Of a stretch of 64,000 nucleotides of DNA, positions 8,086-16,459 are shown piece after piece. Origin of the DNA: Micromonospora sp. LH3U1 (GTDB lineage Bacteria; Actinomycetota; Actinomycetes; Mycobacteriales; Micromonosporaceae). The stretch is from assembly GCF_028475105.1 (NCBI RefSeq), contig NZ_CP116936.1, positions 5,455,501 to 5,519,500 of the forward strand, given 5' to 3'. The position numbers and the translations under genes were made by a program. The notes below the pieces were generated by a model. The model saw nothing but the letters and a program-made list of their open reading frames with translations, did no database searches and had not been told where the DNA came from. Every line of letters begins with the position of its first letter. The first letter of the stretch is position 1.

Positions 8086-8523
8086 CTACTTCTTGGCCTT
8101 GGCCCCTCGGCGCAGCACCAGACGTGCGCCGCTCCAGTCCCGGCCGGCGTTGACGGTCGAGGTCTGCTGAAGGCCGGCGGTGGGCGCGGACTCCGCGACC
8201 TCACTCGGCTCGACGTGCCCGTCACGCCCCGCCTTCGGGGTGAGCAGCCACACGACCCCGTTGTCGGCCAGCGGGCCGAGGGCATCGACGAGAAGCTCGA
8301 AAAGGTCACCGTCGCCGTCGCGGTACCAGACCAGCACCGCGTCGACCACCTCGTCGGTGTCCTCGTCGACCAGCTCTCCACAGCGGTCGGTCAGGGCGTC
8401 CCGGAGATCCTGGTCGACGTCGTCGTCGTACCCCATCTCCATGACGACCATCCCCGGTTCCATTCCGAACCGGTCCGCCAGGCTGCGTACCCCGTCGGCG
8501 GCCTGACCAGCGGTCGCGCTCAC
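8086..8523 (-). CDS. DUF3052 family protein
   Basis: About 145 aa, acidic N-terminal half. It matches the actinobacterial DUF3052 family (compare Rv2239c) with MVVMEMGYDDDVD and a predicted alpha/beta fold ending in a Lys/Ala-rich tail. The function is unknown. The GTG at 8523 is chosen because AGGAGG lies nine nucleotides before it; the upstream ATG overlaps that site. It lies 85 bp upstream of ahpE in the same direction and is probably co-transcribed. The conserved coupling with ahpE and aceE suggests a role near pyruvate or redox metabolism, which is inference. Confidence 0.88.
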   Translation of the reverse strand: MSATAGQAADGVRSLADRFGMEPGMVVMEMGYDDDVDQDLRDALTDRCGELVDEDTDEVVDAVLVWYRDGDGDLFELLVDALGPLADNGVVWLLTPKAGRDGHVEPSEVAESAPTAGLQQTSTVNAGRDWSGARLVLRRGAKAKK

Positions 8524-8635
8524 TGTCGCGTGCCTCCTCATCTCGTCCCTGCTCGCGGCGTCGGTGCGACGCCGTCAGGCAGAGTCCACACAGTTGTGCG
8601 TCCCCGCGCAAGTGGCGCACCGGGTGGAACGGAAT

Positions 8636-11185
8636 TTACCGTGCCAGCAGCGTACGGGCACCGTCGGTAATGGCTTCCGCGGAGACCAGAACCTGACGTG
8701 CTGCCGGACCTAATGGTACAAACGAGTCAACTCCCGCTACTCGCCGCGCCGCACCGACATATCCGGCGTCGACCAGCGCGGCGATCACGCCCTCGCCGAC
8801 CCCGCCGGAGCGGCGCGTCTCGTCCACGACCAGCACCCGGCCCGTCGCCGAGGACTCTCGGATGATGTCGGCCACCGGCAGCGGGGCCAGCCAGCGCAGG
8901 TCCACCACCCGGGTGCCCACCCCCTCCTCGGCGAGGACGGCGGCGGCCCGCAGCGACATCCGCACCCCGTTACCGAAGGTGATGATGGTCAGGTCGTCGG
9001 CCGAACCGACCTGGTAGACCCGGGCGCGGCCGATCGGCACGTGCCCCGCCACCCACGAGCCCGGCTCGGGATAGCCGGCCAACCACTCCCCGTCGCCATC
9101 GGCGTACAGGTCACGGGTGTGGTAGAGCGCGATCGGTTCCAGGAACACGCAGACGCTGCCGTCCACCGCCGCGCTGGCCAGGCAGGTCCGCAGCATGGGC
9201 GCGGCGTCGTCCGGCCGCGCCGGCACCGCGACCACCAGACCGGGCACATCCCGGAGTACGGCCACCGAGTTGTCGTTGTGGAAGTGCCCGCCGAACCCCT
9301 CCTGGTACGCCAGCCCGGCCACCCGCACCACCATCGGGTTGCGGAACGCCCCCTGCGAGAAGAACTGCATGGTGGCCGCCTCGCCGCGCAACTGGTCCTC
9401 GGCGTTGTGCAGGTACGCCAGGTACTGGATCTCCGGCACCGGCAGCATCCCGGCCAGCCCGGCGCCGAGGCCCAGCCCGAGAACCGACGTCTCGTCGAGC
9501 AGGGTGTCGAAGACCCGGGCCGGCCCGAAGCGGTCGCGCAACCCCTTCGTGACCCCGTACACACCGCCCTTGGCGGCCACGTCCTCACCGAAGATCGCCA
9601 TCTGCGAGTGGTCGAGCATCCCGTCGGCGAGCGCCGCGTTGATGCTCTGCGCCAGGGTCATCGGACCGGCCAGCTCCGGCGGCTTGCCGCCGAACGCCTC
9701 CGCCCGGGCACCCGCGCCCGGCCCGCTGGCCCGCGCCGCAGCGTCGGCCACCGCCCGCGCCACCCGCACCGGACGCCGGGGCGCGAGCGCCGACACCACG
9801 TCGGCCGCGGAGGTCAGCTTCGGCTCGCCCAGCACCTCCTCGGCCAGCCGGCGTACCTGCCAGCCGGTCTCGTCGTACCGGGCCAGCAACTCCTCGCCGG
9901 TCGCCACGCCGGCGTCGACGAGCAGCCGCGCGGTGGCGGCCACCGGGTCCCGGTCCAGGTCGTCGGCCAGTTCAGCCGGGCTGCGGTACGCCGACTCCGC
10001 GTCCGCCCCGGCATGCCCCATCAGCCGTACGGTGCGCAGGTGCAGCACCGCCGGCCGCCGGTTCCGGCGTACCCAGGCCGCGGCTTCAGCCGCCAGCGCG
10101 TACGTCTGCACCGGGTCGGCCCCGTCCGCACTCAGGTAGCGAATGCCCGGCTTGGCCCGCAGGGTCGCCTCGACCCAGCCCTCCGGCGAGCGGACGCTGA
10201 TGCCCAGCCCGTTGTCCTCGCAGACGAAGAGCACCGGGATGCGCAGCCCGGCGTGGTCGTACCAGCCTGCGGTGTTGAAGGCGGCGGTGGCGGTGGCGTG
10301 GTTGACCGAGGCGTCGCCGAAGGAGCAGACCACGATCGCGTCCGGTGGCCACGGGGCGTGCGCTGCGCCCGCCCCGCTGCCGGCCCGCATCCCGGTCCCG
10401 GTACGCCGCCCGGCGCTGTCCATCCGGCGTAGCCGCTCCACGGCCAGCCCCATCCCGACCGCGCGGGGCAGGTGCGAGGCGATGGTGGAGGTGGTCGGCA
10501 CGATGGCAAGGTCGGCCCGGCCGAACACCTTGTGCCGGCCGCCGGCGATCGGATCCTGACTGGAGGCGACCATCCCGCGCAGCACGTCCCGGGCCGCGTC
10601 CGCGTACGCCGCGAAGCCACCGGCGGTCGGCGCGGCCAGGGCCGACTCAGACTCGGACGGCTCGGATTCGGACGGCTCGGATTCGGACGGCTCAGACCCG
10701 GACGGCTCGGGTCCGGACGGCTTGGGCTCGGACGGCTCGGATTCGGACGGCTCGGGTCCGGACGGCTCAGGCCCGGACGGCTCGGATTCGGACGGCTCAG
10801 GCCCGGACGGCTCGCCGTTGTCGGTCGGTGCCGGGTCGGTGGCGGCCTGCGCGGCGCGGAGGCAGTAGAAGGCGCCGGAGCGGTAGTGCAGCAGCGCCGG
10901 ATCGGTGGGGCGCAGCGCGGCGGCGACCGCGGCGTTGCCCTCATGCCCGGCCGAGCCGATGGTGTAGAAACCCTCCCCGAAACTGCGCAGCCAGCGGCCG
11001 GCCAGGTCGAGCTGCCGGCTTGTCACCTGCGCGTCGAACAGGTCCAGCGCCTGCGCGCCGGTCAGTAGGGCGTCATCGGTGACCGGGTCGGCGGGGTCGC
11101 GCCGCCGCTCAGCGGCGGGCAGCGCCGCCAGCGTCTCCCGGAACCGGTCGTCGAGGTCTTGCGGGGTGGTCACGTCGGACAGCAT
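8636..11185 (-). CDS. 2-oxoacid dehydrogenase E1, fused alpha and beta subunits
   Basis: 849 aa. The N-terminal half is an E1-alpha TPP domain with the diphosphate/Mg motif GDASVNHATATAAFN ending in CEDNG, plus a helicase-like RSPAEL region. The C-terminal half is E1-beta (FGEDVAAKGGVYG, DTLLDETSVLGLGLG, then a transketolase C-terminal domain). Alpha-beta fusions of this type decarboxylate pyruvate, branched-chain or related 2-oxoacids and hand the acyl group to a lipoyl E2. No E2 or E3 gene is nearby, so the substrate is uncertain. A repetitive Glu/Pro/Ser insert at about residues 124-180 interrupts the alpha domain. The MarR gene lies just upstream and may control it. Confidence 0.85.
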   Translation of the reverse strand: MLSDVTTPQDLDDRFRETLAALPAAERRRDPADPVTDDALLTGAQALDLFDAQVTSRQLDLAGRWLRSFGEGFYTIGSAGHEGNAAVAAALRPTDPALLHYRSGAFYCLRAAQAATDPAPTDNGEPSGPEPSESEPSGPEPSGPEPSESEPSEPKPSGPEPSGSEPSESEPSESEPSESESALAAPTAGGFAAYADAARDVLRGMVASSQDPIAGGRHKVFGRADLAIVPTTSTIASHLPRAVGMGLAVERLRRMDSAGRRTGTGMRAGSGAGAAHAPWPPDAIVVCSFGDASVNHATATAAFNTAGWYDHAGLRIPVLFVCEDNGLGISVRSPEGWVEATLRAKPGIRYLSADGADPVQTYALAAEAAAWVRRNRRPAVLHLRTVRLMGHAGADAESAYRSPAELADDLDRDPVAATARLLVDAGVATGEELLARYDETGWQVRRLAEEVLGEPKLTSAADVVSALAPRRPVRVARAVADAAARASGPGAGARAEAFGGKPPELAGPMTLAQSINAALADGMLDHSQMAIFGEDVAAKGGVYGVTKGLRDRFGPARVFDTLLDETSVLGLGLGAGLAGMLPVPEIQYLAYLHNAEDQLRGEAATMQFFSQGAFRNPMVVRVAGLAYQEGFGGHFHNDNSVAVLRDVPGLVVAVPARPDDAAPMLRTCLASAAVDGSVCVFLEPIALYHTRDLYADGDGEWLAGYPEPGSWVAGHVPIGRARVYQVGSADDLTIITFGNGVRMSLRAAAVLAEEGVGTRVVDLRWLAPLPVADIIRESSATGRVLVVDETRRSGGVGEGVIAALVDAGYVGAARRVAGVDSFVPLGPAARQVLVSAEAITDGARTLLAR
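10645..10812. repeat. Eleven 15-bp tandem units in the E1 gene
   Basis: About eleven units of consensus gacggctcggattcg, in frame, encode an EPSES/EPSGP pentapeptide array. The acidic, Pro/Ser-rich stretch is certainly disordered and falls in a surface region between conserved E1-alpha blocks. Several units are identical, so the array is young and likely length-variable. Confidence 0.9.
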
Positions 11186-11236
11186 TACCGACGGGAGCCC
11201 TGGTCGCCCAGTGGGACACGACCGGCGCGGGTCGAC

Positions 11237-11716
11237 TCACTCCGGCCCGCAGGGCTCCGGACAGCCACCGTCGGACACCTTCCAGACCAGGTCACGAAGG
11301 GTGTTCAGCTCCCGGTCGGTCAGCCCGGAAAGGAGTCGAGAGTCGGACATCACTTCGACAACCCGGTCCCGCACACCGCGACCTTTCCCCGTCACGACCA
11401 ACGTCTTCTGCCGACGGTCCGCCGGGTCGGTGCGACGCTCGACCAGCCCGGCCTGCTCCAGCTTGTCGACGAGCACCGTCACGTTCGACCGGTCGCAGCT
11501 CAGCCGCTCGGCGAGGTCGCGGGCCGGCAGCGGGTGGTCCGGGTCCAGCTCGTGCAACGCCCGGGCCGCCGCCGGGGTGAGCCCCAACTCGGCGAACTCG
11601 GAGCCCTGCCGGTGTCGCAGGGCTGCGGTCACGTGCGCCATCCGGCGCACCACATCGGCGGCGAGACCGACTCGATCCCCCGGTCCACCTGCTGCGGAAC
11701 CCACCTCCTGCGTCAC
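11237..11716 (-). CDS. MarR-family transcriptional regulator
   Basis: About 159 aa. Winged-helix core: LTPAAARALHEL, then ARDLAERLSCDRSNVTVLVDKLEQAGLVERR (recognition helix and wing start) and DPADRRQKTLVVT (wing with the Asp-Arg-Arg signature). It ends with a Cys pair (GGCPEPCGPE) that could serve redox sensing, which is speculation. The GTG at 11716 is chosen because TACGAT lies exactly six nucleotides before it, the leaderless pattern seen repeatedly here. It is transcribed toward the E1 fusion gene 51 bp away, so the two may form an operon. Confidence 0.88.
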   Translation of the reverse strand: MTQEVGSAAGGPGDRVGLAADVVRRMAHVTAALRHRQGSEFAELGLTPAAARALHELDPDHPLPARDLAERLSCDRSNVTVLVDKLEQAGLVERRTDPADRRQKTLVVTGKGRGVRDRVVEVMSDSRLLSGLTDRELNTLRDLVWKVSDGGCPEPCGPE

Positions 11717-11850
11717 GGCCACATCGTACGCAGCACACCACAACGCACGGTTCCTTCAGCTCAGCGATCGGGTTCGGTCACGGCGACAGGCCCCGCCCCA
11801 CGCACGCCCCACCTCCGCGCGGCCCACCCCAGGCGCGCCCTGCCCCCGTC

Positions 11851-11906
11851 GATCTAGGGCATATTGTCGCTCATAGAGATCAACTGACGGCAATATGCCC
11901 TAGATC
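11851..11906. repeat. Long GATC-bearing stem-loop
   Basis: Perfect 16-bp arms, GATCTAGGGCATATTG at 11851-11866 and the complement at 11891-11906, extended by two more pairs after one mismatch. It lies between the MarR start and the yjbQ end. Its AT-rich core stands out against local sequence. It belongs to the same structural class as 796-869, 45942-46001 and 56739-56799. Confidence 0.75.
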
Positions 11907-11909
11907 AGC

Positions 11910-11965
11910 GGGGCGGGGGCGGGGGCGGGCGGGGGCGGGGGCGGGGGCGGGGGCGGGAGGGCGGG
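11910..11965 (+). repeat. G-run tract with quadruplex potential
   Basis: About eleven runs of three to five G separated by single C or A fill the 56 bp directly after the yjbQ stop. The + strand could form G-quadruplexes. The leftward yjbQ transcript would instead carry a C-rich 3' end. Confidence 0.8.
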
Positions 11966-12370
11966 TCAGCCGGGGAGGAAGGAGAAGCGGACCTGGCGGG
12001 TCGGGTTGTCGCGGTTGGTGTCGACCAGGCAGATCGACTGCCAGGTGCCCAGCGCCAGCTGCCCGCCGAGCACCGGCAGCGTGGCGTACGGCGGGACGAA
12101 CGCCGGCAGCACGTGGTCGCGGCCGTGGCCGGGCGAGCCGTGTCGGTGCCGCCAGCGGTCCTTGGTGGGGAGCAGGTCGTCCAGCGCGCTGAGCAGGTCA
12201 TCGTCGGAGCCCGACCCGGTTTCGATGATCGCCAGGCCGGCCGTGGCGTGCGGCACGAAGACGTGCAGCAGGCCGTCGCCCTCACCGGAGACGAACTGTT
12301 GGGCCTCTGCGGTGATGTCCCGGACGGTCGGCCGGGACCCGGTCTGAACGGTGATCACGTCGCTGCGCAT
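11966..12370 (-). CDS. YjbQ family (UPF0047) protein
   Basis: 134 aa, the family length. It carries the conserved core LLHVFVPHATAGLAIIETG, an RHRHGSPGHGRDHVLPAF block rich in His (probable metal or phosphate site), and the ending GTWQSICLVDTNRDNPTRQV. Some YjbQ proteins show weak thiamine-phosphate synthase activity and related structures bind metals; the true role is unsettled. The ATG at 12370 (MRSDVITVQTG) is chosen because CAGAAT lies seven nucleotides upstream, with an alternative ATG three codons earlier. A G-run tract follows the stop. Confidence 0.88.
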   Translation of the reverse strand: MRSDVITVQTGSRPTVRDITAEAQQFVSGEGDGLLHVFVPHATAGLAIIETGSGSDDDLLSALDDLLPTKDRWRHRHGSPGHGRDHVLPAFVPPYATLPVLGGQLALGTWQSICLVDTNRDNPTRQVRFSFLPG

Positions 12371-12396
12371 ACGTCGCATTCTGCCGCAGTGCGGGG

Positions 12397-12744
12397 TCAG
12401 GAGCCGCCGCCACCGCCACCGGAGTCGCCACCTCCGCCACCGCCGGAGTCGCCACCGCCTCCGGACCAGTCCCAGCCGCCCGAGTCGCTCCCGTAGTACG
12501 TCGACGGGCTGCTGGTGTCCGCGTGCCTGCGGCGCTGGCCGGGCACGGGCCGAGCCCTCCGGCCAGACGGAGCCCGCAGGCCCCCGCGCAACCGGGCCGC
12601 GCCGAATGCCACGGCGGCCAGACCGAGGATGATGATCGGGAGTGCGGCGGGATCACCCGACAGCAGCACCCGCGTCGCGGGGATCGCCACGAGCACCCCG
12701 ACCGTCAGAAGCACGCCGCCGACAACCACTCGTCGCCCGTTCAT
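12397..12744 (-). CDS. Small membrane protein with Gly-rich tail
   Basis: 115 aa. Two hydrophobic helices (VVVGGVLLTVGVLVAIPA and LPIIILGLAAVAFGA) are followed by a basic stretch and a C-terminal tail made almost only of Gly, Ser and Asp (repeats of GGGGDS). The tail resembles TIGR04222/DUF2207-like Gly-rich membrane proteins, but no family can be named. The ATG follows TACCGT by six nucleotides (leaderless pattern). It is divergent from aceE. Confidence 0.65.
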   Translation of the reverse strand: MNGRRVVVGGVLLTVGVLVAIPATRVLLSGDPAALPIIILGLAAVAFGAARLRGGLRAPSGRRARPVPGQRRRHADTSSPSTYYGSDSGGWDWSGGGGDSGGGGGGDSGGGGGGS

Positions 12745-12795
12745 GCCACCACGGTAGGGAGCTCGATCAAGAGCAGAGGCGGGCCGTAGCGCTAA

Positions 12796-12811
12796 GTTAC
12801 CGACGGGTACC
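12796..12811. promoter_or_regulatory. TetR-type operator-like dyad before aceE
   Basis: GTTACC-GACG-GGTACC, a near-perfect dyad (one mismatch) in the 170-bp gap between the small membrane gene and aceE. GTTACCNNNNGGTAAC-like palindromes are typical of TetR-family regulators of acyl-CoA and fatty-acid genes in actinobacteria. The regulator is not identified here. Confidence 0.4.
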
Positions 12812-12914
12812 TGTGTTCAGCATCGCGTCCGGGGGACCTAGACGTGACGACGGGTGCCAGCAGGGGGCAGGATGGCGCTAGAGACCTATCCCACACACAA
12901 CCGAGGGAACGCCT

Positions 12915-15653
12915 GTGGCTACGGAACGCAAGCGCCCGGTGATCAGCGACGGCCTACCGAGCCAGCTTCCGGACATCGACCCTGAAGAAACCAGCGAATG
13001 GGTCGAGTCGCTTGATGGAGTCATCGACGAACGCGGTGCCAAACGCGCCCGTTACGTCATGCTGCGCCTGTTGGAGCGGGCCCGTGAGCGCCAGGTCGGC
13101 GTTCCGCCCCTGACCACCACCGACTACATCAACACCATCCCGTCGGAGCGCGAACCGTGGTTCCCGGGTGACGAGCACGTCGAGCGGCGGATCCGGGCGT
13201 ACGTCCGGTGGAACGCCGCCATGCTGGTGCACCGGGCGCAGCGCCCGGAGATCGGCGTCGGCGGGCACATCTCCACCTTCGCCAGCTCGGCGTCGCTCTA
13301 CGAGGTGGGCTTCAACCACTTCTTCCGGGGCAAGAACCACCCGGGCGGCGGGGACCACATCTTCTACCAGGGTCACGCCTCCCCCGGCATGTACGCGCGG
13401 GCGTTCCTGGAGGGCCGGCTCAGCGAGCACCAGCTCGACGGGTTCCGCCAGGAGCTGTCGCACCCCGGTGGTGGGCTGCCCTCGTACCCGCACCCGCGGC
13501 TGATGCCGGACTTCTGGGAGTTCCCCACCGTCTCGATGGGTCTCGGCGGTCTGAACGCGATCTACCAGGCCCGGTTCAACCGGTACCTGCAGCACCGCGG
13601 CATCAAGGACACCTCGCAGCAGCACGTCTGGGCGTTCCTGGGCGACGGCGAGATGGACGAGCCGGAGACGCTGGGCGCCATCGGCCTGGCTGCCCGCGAG
13701 GAGCTGGACAACCTCACCTTCGTGATCAACTGCAACCTCCAGCGGCTGGATGGCCCGGTCCGGGGCAACGGCAAGGTCATGCAGGAGCTGGAGTCGTTCT
13801 TCCGGGGTGCCGGCTGGAACGTGATCAAGGTGGTCTGGGGCCGCGAGTGGGATCCGCTGCTCGCCGCGGACACCGACGGCGCGCTGGTCAACCTCATGAA
13901 CACCACGACCGACGGCGACTACCAGACCTACAAGGCGGAGTCGGGCGCGTACGTGCGGGAGCACTTCTTCGGCCGTGACGCGCGTACGCGCAAGATGGTC
14001 GACCCGCTCAGCGACGACGAGATCTGGAACCTCAAGCGGGGTGGGCACGACTACCGCAAGCTCTACGCGGCCTACAAGGCGGCCACCGAGCACACCGGTC
14101 AGCCGACCGTCATCCTGGCGAAGACGATCAAGGGCTGGACGCTCGGCTCGCACTTCGAGGGCCGCAACGCGACCCACCAGATGAAGAAGCTGACGCTGGA
14201 GGATCTGAAGACCTTCCGCGACCGGCTCTACCTGGACATCCCGGACTCGGCGCTGGAGGACAACCCCTACCTGCCGCCGTACTACAACCCGGGTGAGAAG
14301 TCCGAGGAGATCCAGTACCTCAGGGAGCGGCGCGAGCAGCTCGGCGGGTACCTGCCGACCCGGCGGACCAGCACCAAGCGGCTGGCCATCCCCGGTCCGG
14401 AGCGGTTCGCCGACGTCAAGCGCGGCTCGGGCAAGCAGAAGGTGGCCACCACGATGGCCTTCGTCCGCCTGCTCAAGGACGTCATGAAGGACAAGGAGTT
14501 CGGCAAGCGTTGGGTGCCGATCATCCCGGACGAGGCCCGCACCTTCGGCCTCGACTCGATCTTCCCGACCGCGAAGATCTACTCGCCGCACGGCCAGCGC
14601 TACACCTCGGTCGACCGGGAGCTGTTCCTGTCGTACAAGGAGTCGACCACCGGGCAGATCCTGCACGAGGGGATCAACGAGGCCGGCTCGGTCGCCTCGT
14701 TCACCGCGGCCGGCTCGGCGTACGCCACCCACGACGAGCCGATGATCCCGATGTACATCTTCTACTCGATGTTCGGGTTCCAGCGGACCGCCGACGGGCT
14801 GTGGGCGGCCGCCGACCAGATGGCGCGGGGCTTCCTGCTCGGGGCGACCGCGGGGCGCACCACGCTCAACGGTGAGGGCCTGCAGCACGAGGACGGCCAC
14901 TCGATGCTGATCGCCGCCACCAACCCGGCGGTGGTCGCGTACGACCCGGCGTTCTCGTTCGAGATCGCGCACATCCTGGAGCAGGGCCTGCACCGGATGT
15001 ATGGGGACGCGCAGGAGAACGTCTTCTACTACCTGACGGTCTACAACGAGCCGATCCTGCAGCCGGCCGAGCCGGCCGGGGTGGACGTGGAGGGCCTGCT
15101 CAAGGGCATCTACCGCTACTCCCCGGCACCGCAGGTCGACGGCCCGAAGGCCAACGTGCTCGCCTCCGGCACCGGCATGCAGTGGGCGCTCAAGGCCCAG
15201 CAGTTGCTCGCCCAGGACTGGGGGGTGGCCGCCGACGTCTGGTCGGTGACCTCCTGGACCGAGCTGCGCCGCGACGCGGTGGAGGCCGAGGAATACAACC
15301 TCCTCAACCCGGGCGCCGAGGCGAAGGTTCCGTACATCCAGCAGAAGCTGGCCGATGCGGACGGGCCGAAGGTCGCGGTCAGCGACTGGATGCGGGCGGT
15401 GCCTGACCTCATCTCCCGCTGGGTGCCCGGCGACTACACGTCGCTCGGCACGGACGGCTTCGGCATGTCGGACACCCGGCACGCGCTGCGCCGGCACTTC
15501 CACGTCGACGCCGAGTCGATCGTGGTGGCCACGCTGCGGCAGCTCGCCCGCAGCGGCGCGGTGGCGGTGACCGTGCCGGCCGAGGCCGCCAAGAAGTACG
15601 CGATCGACGACGTCAACGCCGCCCCGGTCGGCGAGACCGGCGGCGACAGCTGA
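12915..15653 (+). CDS. aceE: Pyruvate dehydrogenase E1, homodimeric type
   Basis: 912 aa, full length for the AceE family. It decarboxylates pyruvate with thiamine diphosphate and acetylates the lipoyl E2, feeding acetyl-CoA to the TCA cycle and fatty-acid synthesis. The TPP motif WAFLGDGEMDEPETLGA is followed by NLTFVINCNLQRLDGP (about residues 240-280). The middle GGHISTFASSASLYEVG and the later EGLQHEDGHS and YDPAFSFEIA blocks are canonical. The GTG start has GAGGGA ahead. It is on the + strand, opposite ahpE and DUF3052. A strong terminator follows. Confidence 0.97.
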   Translation: MATERKRPVISDGLPSQLPDIDPEETSEWVESLDGVIDERGAKRARYVMLRLLERARERQVGVPPLTTTDYINTIPSEREPWFPGDEHVERRIRAYVRWNAAMLVHRAQRPEIGVGGHISTFASSASLYEVGFNHFFRGKNHPGGGDHIFYQGHASPGMYARAFLEGRLSEHQLDGFRQELSHPGGGLPSYPHPRLMPDFWEFPTVSMGLGGLNAIYQARFNRYLQHRGIKDTSQQHVWAFLGDGEMDEPETLGAIGLAAREELDNLTFVINCNLQRLDGPVRGNGKVMQELESFFRGAGWNVIKVVWGREWDPLLAADTDGALVNLMNTTTDGDYQTYKAESGAYVREHFFGRDARTRKMVDPLSDDEIWNLKRGGHDYRKLYAAYKAATEHTGQPTVILAKTIKGWTLGSHFEGRNATHQMKKLTLEDLKTFRDRLYLDIPDSALEDNPYLPPYYNPGEKSEEIQYLRERREQLGGYLPTRRTSTKRLAIPGPERFADVKRGSGKQKVATTMAFVRLLKDVMKDKEFGKRWVPIIPDEARTFGLDSIFPTAKIYSPHGQRYTSVDRELFLSYKESTTGQILHEGINEAGSVASFTAAGSAYATHDEPMIPMYIFYSMFGFQRTADGLWAAADQMARGFLLGATAGRTTLNGEGLQHEDGHSMLIAATNPAVVAYDPAFSFEIAHILEQGLHRMYGDAQENVFYYLTVYNEPILQPAEPAGVDVEGLLKGIYRYSPAPQVDGPKANVLASGTGMQWALKAQQLLAQDWGVAADVWSVTSWTELRRDAVEAEEYNLLNPGAEAKVPYIQQKLADADGPKVAVSDWMRAVPDLISRWVPGDYTSLGTDGFGMSDTRHALRRHFHVDAESIVVATLRQLARSGAVAVTVPAEAAKKYAIDDVNAAPVGETGGDS

Positions 15654-15670
15654 CCCAGCACGACGAGGAA

Positions 15671-15700
15671 GGGCCCGGCGCACCCGCGCCGGGCCCTTTT
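15671..15700 (+). terminator. Rho-independent terminator of aceE
   Basis: An 11-bp perfect GC stem (GGGCCCGGCGC 15671-15681 with 15686-15696), ACCC loop and TTTT tail, 18 bp after the aceE stop. Confidence 0.93.
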
Positions 15701-15824
15701 CGGTACGACCACCACACCACACCTGCTCCGAAGAGCGGGTGGGCGGAAGCGGCGGTGGCCCCGGGTCCCTGGCGGGGATCCGGACCACCGCCGTCGCGGG
15801 TGACGCCGGGAGGATGGGCGCTCG

Positions 15825-16271
15825 TCAGCCGACGGCGGCCAGGTCGGTGAGCCGGGCCAGCGAGTCCTCCAGGTCGGCGCCGACCCGACGCAGTCCGAGG
15901 CGCAGCATGGCCGCCTTGACCGGGCCGGCCGGCCAGCGGACCACGATGAGCCGCACGATGGTGCCGCCCTCCTCCTCGTCGGAGGTGAGCTGGACGTAGA
16001 TCTCGGTGCGCGCCTCCGCCCGAGCACCGGCCCCCCTGGCCCGCTCCCGCCAGCCGATCAGCGTCGGCTCCTGGTAGGCGATCACCTCGGCCTCATGCGC
16101 CGAGCCGCGCCCCGCCTGGACCAGTTGTCGCCGCCCGAAGCCCTCTCCCGAGAGCACTTCGGCCGCGCGGACCCCCGCCAGCCAGGCCGGCAACTGCTCG
16201 GCCCGCTGGACGACATCCCAGACCACTTCCATTGGCGCCGCCACGTGCGCACTGCGTTCAACGAGGATCAT
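15825..16271 (-). CDS. SRPBCC-family (polyketide cyclase/START-like) protein
   Basis: 148 aa. It begins MILVERSAHVAAPMEVVWDVV and shows the helix-grip pattern of the SRPBCC superfamily: an N-terminal strand, a W-D-V-V helix, a central beta-sheet and a long C-terminal helix. These bind hydrophobic ligands; the activity is unknown. GGAGG lies nine nucleotides before this ATG, so longer readings are rejected. It is divergent from the beta-glucosidase gene. A second SRPBCC gene lies at 41959-42426. Confidence 0.8.
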   Translation of the reverse strand: MILVERSAHVAAPMEVVWDVVQRAEQLPAWLAGVRAAEVLSGEGFGRRQLVQAGRGSAHEAEVIAYQEPTLIGWRERARGAGARAEARTEIYVQLTSDEEEGGTIVRLIVVRWPAGPVKAAMLRLGLRRVGADLEDSLARLTDLAAVG

Positions 16272-16459
16272 TTCCGTCTTTCCTCCGGTGAGGACATCCC
16301 ACGATATCGGCACTCTATGCGTTAAATCGGACTTACCAGGACGGGTTCGGAAAAAGACACGCCGATCAACCATTGCGGATTGCGCCATACCGGCCTATGG
16401 CGCATTCATCGAGAGCGCCCTAAAGTCCCGAGCACGTTTCACGTTGACCGGGAGGGCGC

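Noticed and set aside
12954..15788. 944-aa leftward reading frame
   Set aside because: Antisense to aceE; long antisense frames are expected at this GC content and the product has no recognisable domain.
16404..16430. CebR box upstream of beta-glucosidase
   Set aside because: Only GAGCGC and a few flanking bases fit; no full palindrome is present.
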